This document shows, in pieces, positions 1-11,249 of a stretch of DNA of 64,000 nucleotides. The DNA is from Brachyhypopomus gauderio (Eukaryota; Chordata; Actinopteri; Gymnotiformes; Hypopomidae). A model generated the notes under the pieces. It did no database searches and was not told the origin of the DNA. It worked only from the letters and a program-made list of their open reading frames with translations. The stretch is taken from contig NC_135212.1 in assembly GCF_052324685.1 (NCBI RefSeq), positions 4,688,079 to 4,752,078 of the forward strand. Reading direction: 5' to 3'. The translations under genes were made by a program, and so were the position numbers. How positions within the stretch are numbered: the stretch's first letter is position 1; every line of letters starts with the position of its first letter.

Positions 1-2297
1 CTGTCCTGTGCATTACGGCAGCTTGGGTGGGTCAAACGAAAGCGCATTTTATGTAAGAAGAATCGATACTTAAGGGAAATGAGTATTGTACCGTTTCAGA
101 ATGTTCAGTATCGATACGTATCGATATATCTTTTTTTTTTTTTTTTTTTTTTTTTTTGACAACACTAGTCTCCAAACAGCTTACGTGAGGAGGCTGATAG
201 AAACTGCTCATGGGAGGAGTCACAATGAGCAAAGGGGGCATATGGACATGCACTAGCATGCACCAGAAATAACCACACTCACCCAAAATTTAAAACAATA
301 CTCACACAAAATTTTTGTTTACGATGTTTAGTCTGTGCACAAAACACAGGGAGATAACAAAACGAGACATGCACCCGGAGGACTTTCTAAACTGACTCAG
401 GAAACAGGACTATACTGGGTGAAATGCGTGTCTCTGGTATTGTGGCAGAGCCACACTCGCCCCCAGACATGCACAGGCTTATGAGCCTTTGAGAAGGCCT
501 CCAAACACGGGAGTGGGGCCGTCTGAATGGGACACACACTTTGTGAAGGAGCCACAGTAATATGCTGCAGTAATATGATTATCCTGCACACGTCTCTCTG
601 TTGTGTCTGAGCAGGTCAAGGCAGTGTTACCTGAGGTGTTGGAGAATCAACTGCACGGATTCCAACCTGGAGACAGGGTTGTGCCACACGGCCCCAAAAA
701 ACATACATTTGGGGGGGGCCCGCCAGCGTGAACCACGTGGGTCTCTTTAAATGTTCCTTTAAAAAGCATGTTTACAACATTTACAACCTAAAATTCATTT
801 ACTAACAAGGCTTCAATATCACACTCTAAAACAGTAGAGACATGTTGGTAAATACCTTTATTTGCTTGCTCACTTCGCTGCAGCATATTTTGCGTAATCC
901 TCTCCCTTGCTGAGACGCACAAACAATTCTGTCCATCTCAGCGCCATCGCAGCGTTGTGAAACCTCATTTGTCCTCAAATTACAAAGCTGCAGCTGTTCT
1001 GATTTAAAATGTGTCGTTTTTATTGGTCTAGAAGGGGGTAGTGACTTTGAATGACAGCTTTTCAAAAGGGGAGGGGGAGTGGGTCAACCAGATATAACCA
1101 GAGGTTTACAGGCGGATCGGTGTGGCGGCCACAGTGTTGTAGACATTGTACCAGAACATGAAGTAGTGAAGACAGAACATGTATTTTTTCACAATGTAAA
1201 CTCTAAAAAATGATTCGGAGCATTAGTAAATAAAACATAATAAAAAGAGTCCATTCCATATAAAAAATATGTTTGTTACATTTACTTGAAATTGTGAGTT
1301 CAGCCAAATTTAAAAAGAATTTTATTTGCATGCAATTTTAAATATTTTTAAATGCATAATTTTGCATCAGCGCAACAATGGACAAATTGTGAGTTGAACT
1401 AATGAAAATAATTGAGCTGCTGAAAGGATGAAAAGAAGATCGTGTCTGCGTAGCCATCCCCTACCCACTCAGCATCCACTCCCCCAAAGATTTAGAAACT
1501 TTCGGCGGTTTATCGGTCGCATTTTCCACTTGGCTTGCTGATGCAAGGTAGCCTGTTTTCAGTTTCATATTGGTGTTCGATTATTCTGTATGAATTTCAC
1601 ATTTCATATATGTTCCGTCCCGCGCACTTGCAGCGGGATTTATTTGTTTGTTTAATCCCAGTTGGTCAACATTTGAATTCTCTTTTGTGCCACTAGCCTT
1701 GCTACATTTGTTGTTCTCCCGCTTTCGTTTAATCACGCCATCTAATGGCTAGTGGCTATAAGCAGCAAGGAGATTAGGGAAGCAGCCATGTTGTGCGCAA
1801 GCTTTCGAGCACAAAATAAATCTTCATATCACCTGTGAGCCTTGGCAAATCATAATCTGTAAGTGTAAGAACCACACAATAGCTTGTCGTATGTTAAATA
1901 GCTTTTTTGTCTGTTTGATTGTAGTTTCTTTTACAATTCTGTTCACCAGTTTCATAGAGTAAGCGAGAATAGGCTAATGCTACTAGCCTTCAGTTCTGTT
2001 TATGCAAGTTTTGGCTAAAGGCCACGTAAATGTTCATTGTGTAATGACTTGTGACAGTATGTTTATGGAAGTGAATTTATTTTATGACAAACATTTATGT
2101 ACATCGTCGACTCTCTTTTTGTTACAGTTTTACAGTAAAAAAGGGTCTCAGTAAAGAACAGAAGACAACGTTACACCGTCTCATCATTGCTGAATCCTTT
2201 AATGTTTAGCTCGCTGTCTAGGTTAATTACACAACAGTTAACTGAGGGCAGAAGAGTAAAAAGATTATCTACACATCAAGTGCAACACCAGAGGTAA
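1..2297. other. Unassigned AT-rich flank
   Basis: No gene could be supported here. The stretch contains a 27-base T run at 131-157, next to a short palindromic ATCGATACGTATCGAT-like patch, and otherwise scattered short open frames without recognisable domains. A segment near 1148-1200 closely resembles one near 40905-40955, so part of it is dispersed repeat. The part just before 2298 may include the LTR and leader of the gag-bearing element that follows; an AATAAA lies near 1816, but I could not define LTR ends. Confidence 0.4.
131..157. repeat. Poly(T) tract, 27 bases
   Basis: Uninterrupted T run. Read on the minus strand it is a poly(A), so it could be the tail of an old retroposed insert, but no body with target duplications was seen. 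Confidence 0.8.
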
Positions 2298-3781
2298 TTG
2301 ATTCGGCAACGCAGGATGTCACACCCCAGGAGCACGCCACCTCTCTCCCAGTTTGAAATCAGGTCAGAGTGCCATTCGTCTGCTTCGCGCCGGTCCAGTG
2401 GCTCAAATGTGAGGCAGGCTGCAGCACAAACACGGGCTAACGCAGAAGCTGCCCGAATCAGAGCACAGTACGCCAAATGCCAAATAGACATGGAGGTCGA
2501 CAAGGCACGCATTGAGGCAACACTGAACGCTCTGAAGGAGGAGGGTGAGGCTGAAGCAGCCCTTGCTGCAGCTCAAGTATGGGAGGCTGTAGCTGAAGAA
2601 ACACTTCAATCTACCAAGGTTGTGAACCCGGGCATTCCTGTTACTACACCTCCTTCCATAAGACGAACGCAGGAATATGTTAACACTCACTTTCACAACA
2701 GTCATGATGTTAAAGGCAAAGAAAACATTGACACGGAACAACAGGTTGACTCAAGCAACAATCGCAATCCGCAATCATTTTCAGCCTCTCCACACCCATA
2801 TGAATGCTCTACAGATACCACCAGAGGACAGCCAAATTCGACATCCAACCACATCAGGTCAGTCAAACCACCCTTCCAGCACAGACCACCACAGGCCTCA
2901 CGAACTAAAATCTCAGACTTAGCAGCCTACATGGCATGCCGTGATCTGCTCACAGCAGGTTTCAAAGTTTTTGACAACAAGCCAGAAACCTACCTGTCCT
3001 GGAAGTCTATGTTCTTTAATGCCACTGAAGGTCTCAACCTCAAAGCAAGCGAAGAGCTCGATTTACTCACCAAGTGGCATCTTTGTTTAAAACGCCTAGA
3101 GAATTTCCCAAGGATTTCCAACAAGGACAATTACCTGTTGCATTGGGGTGTGCGATATGACAATATAAAATTGTGAATGGCGATGACGAGTGGAGAATCG
3201 CAGGCAATCTAGCAAATTAGAGAAATCGTATATATCGCCTTTGTCAATCAGCGCAATTACTTTTTTTAATGCTGGTTCCCGCCAATGTGGCCGACGTAGG
3301 GCGTAGGACTGACGAATCACAGCAAACTGTGCGTCTTCCACACCTCCATGTTGTGTTTGTAAAAACTAAAAGTGGACAACCATGGCTGAAAGCCAAACCG
3401 AGGAGCTGGTAACGAAGAGGAAATTTACCTCTGTAATATGGTAAAATTGGTAAAATGTAAAAACGTCCGATGCCAGTACAACAAACTTAATCAATCACTC
3501 GAGATGTAGGCATCCCAAGGAATATGCCGAAAGTGAAACAATGCGGGCAGCGGGGGCAGCCACCTCACAAGCTGTGGCCTTGGAGATTTATACTTTCCAT
3601 AGCGCGCGACTCCGCACACCTCGCGCGAACCCCCGCGAATGGCGGAAGCGTTTATACAGGTACTTAAACTTGCAGTGTCACTCTGCGTTCTTTGCAGTGT
3701 TGTCCGAAATGATATGTGGTACTATAAAGAAAGACCCCTTGAAAACAGGAAGCAGGAAGGAACATTTACCTGACGAATTTT

Positions 3782-4085
3782 AATATTGTTTTGTGTTTCA
3801 GGTTTGGTAAGTGCTGGAATTTAGGCTAAAGTACTTGAAAATGATTGAAATTGTAATGTGTAACTTCATTTCACAACAAATGGCATTCTGACTGAACAGT
3901 TTTCTTGTATTACGTTACTCTTGTAATTCCAGGACGAAACATGAGAGAATGTGAAGACGTTAAGATTGGGCGTTTTGAAAATAAACAACCATTAAATAAT
4001 GTGATAAAAAAGTGAATTATTTCGAATCATTTCGACTATATGTATAAATATTTAACTTAATTAAGTTTAAAGTGCTGGGAAATAT
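3782..4085 (-). repeat. Shared internal module, copy A (reverse)
   Basis: Read on the minus strand, this starts with AATATTTCCCAGCAC and continues through a block containing AAACGCCCAATCTTAACG and TTACAAGAG. The same order of blocks occurs at 18535-18870, 20410-20610, 22428-22628 and, more diverged, around 28310-28400. Confidence 0.7.
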
Positions 4086-4106
4086 TGTATATTTAGTGCA
4101 ATAGTG

Positions 4107-4438
4107 GGCGGCATGGTGGTGTGGTGGTTAGCCACAGCAAGGCGGTCTGGGTTCGATTCTCGGTCTGGGCTGCTCTATGTGGAGTTTGTATGTTCTCCCT
4201 GTGCCTGTGTGGGTTTTCTCCGAGTACTCCGGTTTCCTCCCGCGGTCCAAAGACATGCGTGTTAGGTTGATTGATCACTCTAAATTGCCCGTAGGTGTGC
4301 GTGCGTGTGTGTTGGCCATGCGGTGGACTGGCGACCTGCCCATGGTGTACCCTGCCTTCGCCTGGAATTGCTGGGATTGGCTCCAGCCCCCCCGTGACCC
4401 CAACTAGCGGGATTAAGCGGTTTGGATGATGGATGGAT
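4107..4438 (+). mobile_element. tRNA-like SINE with 12-bp target duplication
   Basis: The 332-bp unit begins GGCGGCATGGTGGTGTGGTGG (an A-box-like GTGGTGGTTAGC follows) and has a B-box-like GGTTCGATTC. It continues with the very common fish body containing 'TGGAGTTTGTATGTTCTCCC' and ends in a GGAT-type tail. AGTGCAATAGTG lies directly on both sides (4095-4106 and 4439-4450), which fits target-primed insertion. It is nested in the hAT, so it arrived last. Confidence 0.75.
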
Positions 4439-5104
4439 AGTGCAATAGTGCACTATCAGTGTCACTCATTAAAATCTGCTTAGAAAGAAAGCGTTGTAGC
4501 CCCCCCTTCCCCTTTTTTGGATGGAATATTGTGATAAAAAATCGAAATTGTGATTTTATGCAAAAAAAATCGTACTAAAACTTTTTTCCCATATCGCCCA
4601 CTCCTACTGTTGCAGGAGCTAGCAGATCTCCTCCTTGAGTTACAATATGCAAAAAACGAAGGCTGCTTGACAGGCTTTAGCTTCCTTGACACTTCAAAGG
4701 GAATAAACCCAGTAGTTGAAAAGCTTCCTTACAGTGTCCAAGAGTCATGGGTCAGACAGGGGTCAAAATACAAAAAAGACAATGACACTGTCTATCCACC
4801 TTTTTCCTACTTCGTCCAGTTTGTCAATGACCATGCCGAAATGAAAACGGATCCAAGCTTCATGTTGCAAGCTCACAGCACACTATCCCCAAAAGTTGAA
4901 AAGACAGCAAGAGGACAAGCTCAATTCAGAGTTCCTGTTGCAGTAAGTAAAACAGACATTAACAAAACTGACAAGGATGCTGTATTGCTTCCTCTCAGTC
5001 CAGACAAGCAATGTCCCATACATCGGAAGCCAAATGCACTAGCAAAATGCAGGGGCTTCAGACTGAAAACATTAGATGACAGGAAGAGGTTACTTACACT
5101 GTAA

Positions 5105-5244
5105 AAAAAAAAAAAAAGTTCAGCAAACTAAAAAAAATTGTCAACTTATTACAAGTGAGTAAATTGAACTTTTCACTCAAAAGTCTGCCCAACTCAAAAT
5201 ATAAAGTTATATTACGAGTTCACTTAAAATATTTTGTCCATAGA
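5105..5244. repeat. Terminal fragment of a poly(A)-rich fish DNA repeat
   Basis: This begins ACACTGTAAAA followed by an A run and AT-rich sequence resembling the widespread fish repeats that start CACTGTAAAAA. No partner end or target duplication was found. Confidence 0.35.
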
Positions 5245-5630
5245 TGTAACGAATGGAACACGCTGAGAGAGATCCTGATGCGGAACAGTGCGATCTTTAT
5301 TGCATCAACTCTGTACAGCGATCCACAAAGAAAGCACAGTGGTGTCGGGCAAGTGCAGGGCTGTAGCGTAGAAGCGGTGGTCTGAACGGTCCAGGGTCGA
5401 GAGGCGAGGGCAGAGTCCAGGAGGTAGCCAGGGATCAGACAGGAGACGTGGTCTAGGGGACAAGCAGAGTTCGATACACAGGAAGACAGTCAGGAATTAC
5501 AGCTTGGTACGCGACAACATGGAGGCAATACTTCGCAACCAGGAAGTGTAGTTCTGGTGCTTAAGTACGCATGGAATGTGGGCGTGGTGGTGTAACAGGT
5601 GAACTTGATTGTCATCGGCTATTCCTGACA
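5245..5630 (-). mobile_element. Solo LTR (386 bp), minus strand
   Basis: On the minus strand it runs from TGTCAGGAATAGCC to ...CGTTACA, so it has TG...CA ends, with a polyadenylation motif AATAAAG about 70 bases before the 3' end. The flanks read ATAGA on the left and TTAGA on the right, a likely 5-bp target duplication with one mismatch. No internal retroelement sequence adjoins it, so it is best read as a solo LTR left by recombination. Confidence 0.6.
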
Positions 5631-6678
5631 TTAGAATTAATTACAGGACAAAGCAGTGCTAGTTGGGAGAACAAAATTTATCACAACTTATAAAAATGAG
5701 TCCAGTCAACTTAATATTTTAAGACAAAGGCAATATAGTATTTTTATAGCAATAAAGAACACAATCCAACAAGATGAACATTAATAAAACATTTATTAAA
5801 GAGTATTACAAAATTTTACATTTCATTACAACATTAAAATGTACATAAAAGCAGCATCTATTAACATTTACGGCATTTAGCAGACGCTCTTATCCAGAGC
5901 GATTTACAAAAGTGCATCCGATCACAGAATTCATCCTAGGTAATAGTACAGATAGGACAGAATTCAAGATACCATTGAGTCAGACTACTACTACACTACA
6001 GGAGTCAGTCATTACCTAGTGTTTTGCTAGTTAGACATTTGCCAAGAAGCACAAATAACCATAGACAGACATACAATATTAAAAATATCAATGATGAGAG
6101 AACTGCTTAAATATTTACATATTACAGTGTCACGGAAACGTTCATATCGAAACACACAGCAGGACACTAAAGCCTAAAGTGAAGAACATTCACTCAGAAT
6201 TCATTATATGTGGTAATTTAAGCGGCACGGGGCGGGAGGCCTCTTTTCCACTGCCGGTGGTTGCTAGCTAGCCTGCTAGCTAAAGTCGCAAATGTGAGGA
6301 CCCGTTAAACTGTCTACGGTTTATTTTTCCATTTGCTTTGTTGCTACATCAGAATTAGGACGTTTACAACATCTCTAAATGATTGTTTGACAATAATGTC
6401 CTTTACTTATACACTACCAGGCTAATGTAAGAATGTCTGCATACATTTAGAACTATGCTAACACTGCTACACCTTAACTGCATTGGTCTTTAGTGGAAAC
6501 GAGACCATTAACACACATTAAAACTTTGTTGAAAGTGACTTATTTGAAAATAACATTTCCTATACTTGTTTGTACAAGACAGCTGGGCATATAGTCATAT
6601 ATAAGTGTTTTTTGGCTTATTATATTGAAACATTTGATTTTAACCTCAAGAATTACTTTGACCCTTTAAGTATACAAT
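5631..6678. other. Unassigned, with one dispersed fish repeat
   Basis: Apart from the repeat at about 5855-6060, no coding or RNA gene is visible. The rest is AT-rich unique-looking sequence up to the TATACAAT target duplication of the next element. Confidence 0.4.
5855..6060. repeat. Dispersed teleost repeat ('catttacggcatttagcagacgc' type)
   Basis: It begins TTTACGGCATTTAGCAGACG and continues with CTTATCCAGAGCGATTTAC, a sequence found in very many copies across fish genomes. I do not know its class with certainty and no target duplication was identified. Confidence 0.6.
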
Positions 6679-7734
6679 CAGAGCCGGCCCTGACCAATGT
6701 GGTGCCCTAGGCGAGATTTTGGTTGGCGCCCCCTGCATCATCAATCATCGGGTTTTGACAGTCACACAGACACCGCAAAGCTTTATGTTTTTGATAAATA
6801 TTTTTTTAATTTTAGAACGAAAACAGTAAAATCAGTATTAAAGAAACAAATAAAAACCAAATGAATTATAAATATGACAGTATAACAATAAATCTATTGC
6901 TCAAAAAATATTTGAAAACTATTTTAGATAAAGAGAACAACTTTTAACGAAACGTAATTTGTTGACGGGGGAGGAGTCTTAGAGGGGAACCGGCTTGGTC
7001 TTAGAGGGGAACCAGCTCTCGTCGTTCACTTAAAAGAGCCGGCTCTTTGAACCGGTTCGTTCGCGACCGACACATCACTAATAATGACGACGAGTGCTAG
7101 TTATGAGTCAAGCGAACTAGTTTCAAAGAAAAACACCACTGCTACAGATTGGCAGCATTTTGGATTTGTTTCAAATTAAAAGGGAGAGCCAGCAATCCCT
7201 ATATGAGTCAGTGTGTAAGATCTGCTTATAAAAATTCTCCGCCAAAGATGGAAACACATCAACATGCATTCTCATATTAAAACGAAGCACCATTCAAGTA
7301 CACCATACAGTATAGTGTAATTCACCATATTATATTACCTTTGGCTTCTTCCTCCTGTTTTCTCATTTTTCTCCCCTGGGCACCAGAGAACTTCGGTCTT
7401 TTTGGCATCTTTCCGGAGAGATGACACTCATTCTGTGGCGTTGTTTTTTTTTCCCCACAGAGAAACAGTAACGAGGTGCGCAGAACAAGTGGGGGGAGGG
7501 GGCTGATGGGTATCGTGTGCTATTATAATTATTAATTTGACTAATATTATTAAACAATGAAGTTGTGATTATGTGGACTTTGCTTGTTTTCATATTTATG
7601 ATTTGTTCATTTGGAAATAAAAAAAATAAATAGATAAAAATAAATAAATAAATAACGCATTCACGCAGGCGCCCCCCTGGACAGCCGGCGCCCCTAGCAT
7701 TTGCCTATATCGCCTAATGGAAGGGCCGGCCCTG
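6679..7734. mobile_element. hAT element with BED-finger relic, 8-bp TSD
   Basis: The ends are CAGAGCCGGCCCTG (left) and CAGGGCCGGCCCTT (right, opposite strand). TATACAAT flanks it at 6671-6678 and 7735-7742. Between about 7105 and 7310 the plus strand encodes a decayed BED-type zinc finger of the kind at the N-terminus of hAT transposases. 'DWQHFGF' is followed by 'CKIC' and then, after a stop and a one-base frame shift, 'HSHIKTKHH'. The catalytic part of the transposase is absent. The element is 1056 bp and therefore an internally deleted, non-autonomous copy. Confidence 0.85.
7105..7310 (+). pseudogene. BED zinc-finger remnant of a hAT transposase
   Basis: Aromatic 'WQHFGF', then the Cys pair of 'CKIC', then the His cluster of 'HSHIKTKHH', match the order and spacing of BED fingers. 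One in-frame stop (after CKICL) and one frame shift before the His cluster make it non-functional. Confidence 0.6.
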
Positions 7735-8278
7735 TATACAATCTTGAGAAATGTGAAAATAAAGTAAATTTATCTGCAACATGATTTACTACAGAAAACA
7801 TACTCCATACCTCATGCAGTTGCGGTAGCTAAAGGACTTGCAAACGTGCATAAGCTCCTGCACAGCCGGGAAACCCTGTAGCAAACGCTACTCAGTGGTG
7901 CAAAAAGGGGGTATGCAGCGTATGCGACGCATAGGGGCGCTGCACTAGAGGGGGCGCCAAATCGATGAGATATAATACTGAATTTGTGTCCATCTTACGT
8001 TCGCTACCACTCCACCCCCCGGTCAACAACTTTCGTTTGGGGGGCGCCGATAGTATGTTTGCATACACCTCAGAAAGTAATTGCAACCCTGACGCTATTA
8101 ACTTGAAGTGTGCATGCGTTCATTAAACAAGTTAGTACAGTGGACAAGAAACGTAAAATAGTAAGTTACATCAACAAAGGAAAATAAGTTAAGAATACGT
8201 TGGAGCTGAATTTGTTGAAATTACTTAAGATTATATGTGAACCTCACCAACTTTTTCTTTTTAGTTCAAATTACATTC
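7735..8278. other. Unassigned; contains a G-rich hAT-like fragment
   Basis: Near 7895-8060 there is a GGGGGCGC-rich stretch with TCAACAACTTTCGTT that also occurs in the small element at 12769-12993. This suggests a fragment of the same family. No ends were resolved, and nothing else is supported. Confidence 0.35.
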
Positions 8279-8454
8279 TGTAATCCACGTTACTTGGAGG
8301 CTGAGGTTGGAGGAGCGCGTGAGCTTGGGGCTTCTAGGCTGCACCGCACTGTGTTGATAGGTTGTCCGCACTATGGTCGATGTCGATATGGTGTCCCTGA
8401 GGGAGCTTCGGGCCACCAGGTCGCCTGAGGAGGGGTGAACCGGCCCAGGTCGGT
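8279..8454 (+). ncRNA. 7SL (SRP) RNA fragment, probably a pseudogene
   Basis: From TGTAATCC onward the sequence follows vertebrate 7SL RNA: GGAGGCTGAGG, then GGCTGC, then GTCCGCACTA, then the GTCGAT..CAATATGG-like helix 6 region (here GTCGATATGGTG). It ends with helix 8, GAGGAGGGGTGAACCGGCCC followed by AGGTCGG. It covers roughly nucleotides 20-200 of a molecule of about 300. The 5' start of the Alu domain and the 3' half are missing, so it cannot be a functional signal recognition particle RNA. It stops 5 bases before a solo LTR. Identification rests on my memory of the human sequence, and the match is long and ordered. Confidence 0.8.
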
Positions 8455-8459
8455 TATTA

Positions 8460-8939
8460 TGTAACGCAGCTCATGCTGCGGAGCGAGGGGACGGACACAA
8501 ATACTGAGAAGAGTGAGATTTATTACAGGGCATACCATCATCGGAGTCAGAGAAGCAGTTCGGGGTCATAACAGAAGGGCAGTCCGAGAAACAGGCATAA
8601 ACAGGCATGATGAACACAAGGAAACACAACCAGGCAGGGAAACACAGAAAGCAAGAATAAACGGGCGATAAACAAACAAACGAGGAAGTACAACGAACAA
8701 ACCATGAACGGCCAAGACAACCAAAGCAACCAAAATAACTGACGAAGGACAAGGGAGACTCAGGGGCTAATATACACAGGACTGAAACAAGGAACAGGTG
8801 GTGACAATGACACAGGGGCGTGGTAATAAATAGGGAATCACGGAGACAAACGAGCAGGGCGGGATGAACGGGCAAGGAATACAGACACGAGGGAACCCGG
8901 AGTGACAGCTAAGGGAGGGGGGTGCGGCCATACGTGACA
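8460..8939 (-). mobile_element. Solo LTR (480 bp), minus strand
   Basis: On the minus strand it starts TGTCACGTATGGCCGC and ends GCGTTACA. An AATAAATC polyadenylation motif lies about 60 bases before the 3' end, and pyrimidine-rich text of the fish LTR style fills the interior. It resembles the LTR at 5245-5630 in its ends (TGTCA...GTTACA) but not closely inside. No clean target duplication was seen. Confidence 0.55.
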
Positions 8940-8940
8940 T

Positions 8941-9238
8941 CATGTAATTAAACTGGGGAGTAGTGATCATTTTAATGACATTAATTTTACCCCATAGTGT
9001 TAGTCTAATCTTTTCCCACTTTTCAAAATTTGTTTTAATTGTTGACAATAATGGGTCGACATTTAATGTTAATACTTCCTCCGCTACTCTGCTAAGTTTA
9101 ATCCCTAGATATTTCATGGCCTTAGGTGTCCATTTAAAATTAAAATTTTGTATCATATGTGACTGACATGAGGCAGACAGTGGCATGGCTTCAGATTTGG
9201 TCCAGTTTATTGTGTAACCCGAAATTTTTGAATAGGTC
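8941..9238 (-). pseudogene. L1-type ORF2 fragment, downstream of the RT palm
   Basis: The minus strand encodes 'GYTINWTKSEAMPLSAS', then 'KYLGIKLSR' and 'KINVIKMITTPQFNY', the post-palm segment of L1/Tx1-type reverse transcriptases in the usual order. It is separated from its RT core at 10040-10640 by an inserted LTR-like unit and cut on its 3' side by the LTR at 8460-8939. Confidence 0.7.
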
Positions 9239-10020
9239 TTGTTGGAAAATTATACTTTAATCACAATGCTTTTGTAATCTTATATATTATAACCAAAGAC
9301 TTTATTCTAATCTTTTTATATTTTGCTAACATTACTGTTTAAGATCAATATTATAATCCTTTTATATTTTGCTTACATTACAGTATTGATCAAATTACTT
9401 ACTTATTTATCAAAAGTGTCTGAGAATATGCTTGTCTGCCCTTTTAAGTACATGCAGGAGAAAGCTTGCTAAAAACAGGAAGCTTCAAAATAGCCTCTGT
9501 AGGTCCACTTGACATTTGCAAAACCACGAAGTGAAAACTTGTAGAGAGGAAACAACTGTGTGTTTGACGTCTGTAACTTAGGTGAAACCCCAAGTAGTGA
9601 AAGTTAAGTGGATTACAACCCCAAGACGTGGGGCCTCTTTCACCTTTGTGATCGCTAAGTTGTCAAAACATGTTGTAGGATTTAGGGAACTAAGATGGGC
9701 TCATCTAATTCTGAAAGTCTTAGACAAACAACTTTTGGAGAACATGCAAAAACAGTTTCTGGAAAACAGGTAGAGTCCGGTAAATTCCAACAGAGCCGGG
9801 GGGGGGGGGGGGGGGGTCTCACCCATATTCATTATAAAATAGAGACAGAAGCAGACTGGTTTTAGAGCTACACACTGAGCGACACAAATAGGCTGAGGCT
9901 TTTCACTCTTGTGTACTCTCAGAGATCTCTTAAAATATTTCTTGATTGTATTAGCTTTAATAAAAGATTAAAAGACACAAGACTGGTGACATTCTTTTTT
10001 GCATCAAACGGACACGCTGC
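9239..10020 (+). mobile_element. Solo LTR-like insert with TATA and poly(A) signals
   Basis: It begins TGTTGGAAAATTATAC directly where the L1 frame is lost. A TATAAAATAG box lies near 9834 and AATAAAAG near 9959, ending around TTTTGCATCAAAC. This TATA-to-AATAAA spacing suits a retroviral-type LTR. Bases about 9300-9465 are homologous, in inverted orientation, to 32800-33035. It contains an 18-base-class G run at about 9799-9816. Exact 3' end and target duplication are not resolved. Confidence 0.45.
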
Positions 10021-10039
10021 GCTAGAACGGGAGGAGAGG

Positions 10040-10640
10040 AAGCGCAACAGTCTGTATGATGTTCATCAGATGTGGCAGATTCTCATATGGATGAGTAATA
10101 AATGCTAAAATGTCATCTGCATAAAGGAGTAGCTTGTGTTCTTGTTTTCCTAAAAGTATACCTTTAATCCCCCCATCTGCCCTGATACTGACTGCCAGAG
10201 TCTCTATAAAAATATTGAATAGCAGGGGGCTGAGGGAACATCCCTGACGGGTCCCACGTGTTAAATCAAAAAAAGACGGTATGATGCCATTCGTTATGAC
10301 TGCTGCTTTTGGTTCCTTGTACAATATTTTAACCCATTTAGTAAATACTAAATACTCCTTATAATATTCAGATGGAAAACCATCAGATCCAGGGGATTTC
10401 CCTGCCTTCATTTTTGTAATTGCTTTTCTAATTTCCCCTGTTAGTATTACCTGTCCTGTCATATCTCCCAACACTTTGTTTATATTATGAAAAAAATGAG
10501 GGCCCTCCTTGTTTGGCGCATATATGTTGCAAAGAATAATCTTTACTCCCTCTATTATTGCCTGGACACAAATCATTCGCCCTTCTGTATCTTTGACTTG
10601 TTTTAATAATGAAAACTGAACCTTTTTCCTTACCAAAATA
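10040..10640 (-). pseudogene. L1-type ORF2 fragment (endonuclease piece fused to RT palm)
   Basis: The minus strand reads 'MICVQAIIEGVKIILCNIYAPN', typical of the N-terminal endonuclease. It then jumps across a deletion to 'EIRKAITKMKAGKSPGSDGF', then 'TRGTRQGCSLSPLLFNI' and 'LLLYADDIL'. The catalytic YADD is kept, but most of the endonuclease and the RT thumb are gone. Together with 8941-9238 and 11250-11866 it forms one L1 relic on the minus strand. Confidence 0.8.
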
Positions 10641-10759
10641 ATTACTCCAATATGAGCACTTGACGACCGCGGTGCTGCTCCTCTCCTCTTCTTGACAACA
10701 GGCAGGCGGACCCCCCCTCCCGGTCGTCCACTTTTGACACAACGTCCCCTGAGGGCTTC

Positions 10760-11247
10760 TGTTGCCTCTTTATTCAGTTATGTCGACATTACTCCTAGTG
10801 CTTACATTTAAAACACTCGCTGGTGCGGCACCCTTATATCTGGCCAACCTCCTCCACCATTATGTCCCACCACGTAGACTGCGTTCTTCTGACACCGGTC
10901 TCCTTGTTGTTCCTAGATATAAGTTAAGCACTATGGGGGGTCGATCATTCAGTGTGGCTGCCCCAACACTTTGGAACTCTCTCCCGCCATCACTCTGTCT
11001 CTCTTCATCTCTCAATTCATTCAAAACACAGCTAAAAACTCAACTGTTTTCTCAATATTTTCACCTAAACTCTTCATCCTAGACCGGCTTCAATTTATTT
11101 AATCTGTTTGTATTGGTGTTGCCTGTTTTGTATTTTTTGTATTGTTTGTTAGTTTGCGTATTTTTGTTTTTGCATCTGGAAAGCGTCCTTGAGCATCTTG
11201 AAAGGTGCTATACAAATGGAACTTATTATTATTATTATTATTATTAC
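10760..11247 (+). pseudogene. 5'-truncated LINE 3' end (CR1/L2 group) with ATT tail
   Basis: Frame 10762-11082 gives 'LTFKTLAGAAPLYLANLL', then 'RSFSVAAPTLWNSLPPSL' and 'LKTQLF', the extreme C-terminus shared by CR1/L2-group LINEs of fish. It is followed by a short 3' UTR with 'CTATACAAATGGAA' and an (ATT)n tail at about 11221-11247. It sits between the L1 ORF2 and ORF1 pieces, on the opposite strand, so it is an insertion into that older element. Confidence 0.7.
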
Positions 11248-11249
11248 TC

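Larger units (their letters stand above)
3143..4606. mobile_element. Non-autonomous hAT element with 8-bp TSD, inside the gag
   Basis: The ends form an imperfect inverted repeat: left TTGGGGTGTGCGATATG, and TAGGAGTGGGCGATATG on the opposite strand at the right. CTGTTGCA is present at 3135-3142 and again at 4607-4614, the 8-bp duplication expected of hAT transposases. Conceptual removal of the element plus one duplication restores the host gag reading frame. The interior has no transposase. It holds a copy of a module shared with other elements in this window (about 3782-4085, reversed) and a SINE-like insert (4107-4438). Confidence 0.88.
2298..5104 (+). pseudogene. BEL/Pao-like retrotransposon gag, split by a hAT insertion
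   Basis: Two open segments belong to one protein. The first (2298-3142) begins with a charged, Ala/Gln/Glu-rich coiled-coil-like stretch. It then enters a domain with the pattern 'F..KPETYLSWK..F....EGL.LKASEELDLL.KW', which I recognise from fish BEL/Pao-type gag-like proteins. The second (4607-5104) continues in the same frame with 'LADLLLELQYAKNEG', a 'YSVQESWVRQGSKYK' block and a terminal 'KCRGFRLKTLDDRKRLL', which in relatives leads into the zinc-knuckle and protease region. Here it stops at a poly(A)-rich break near 5104. The 1464 bp between the parts are a separate hAT element flanked by CTGTTGCA. No protease, reverse transcriptase or integrase was found downstream, so this is a dead, truncated copy. 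The family name is from memory of related fish proteins and is less certain than the split itself. Confidence 0.65.

Noticed and set aside
4093..4465. Open frames across the SINE at 4107-4438
   Set aside because: They are readings of a repeat with tRNA-like promoter boxes, not a gene.
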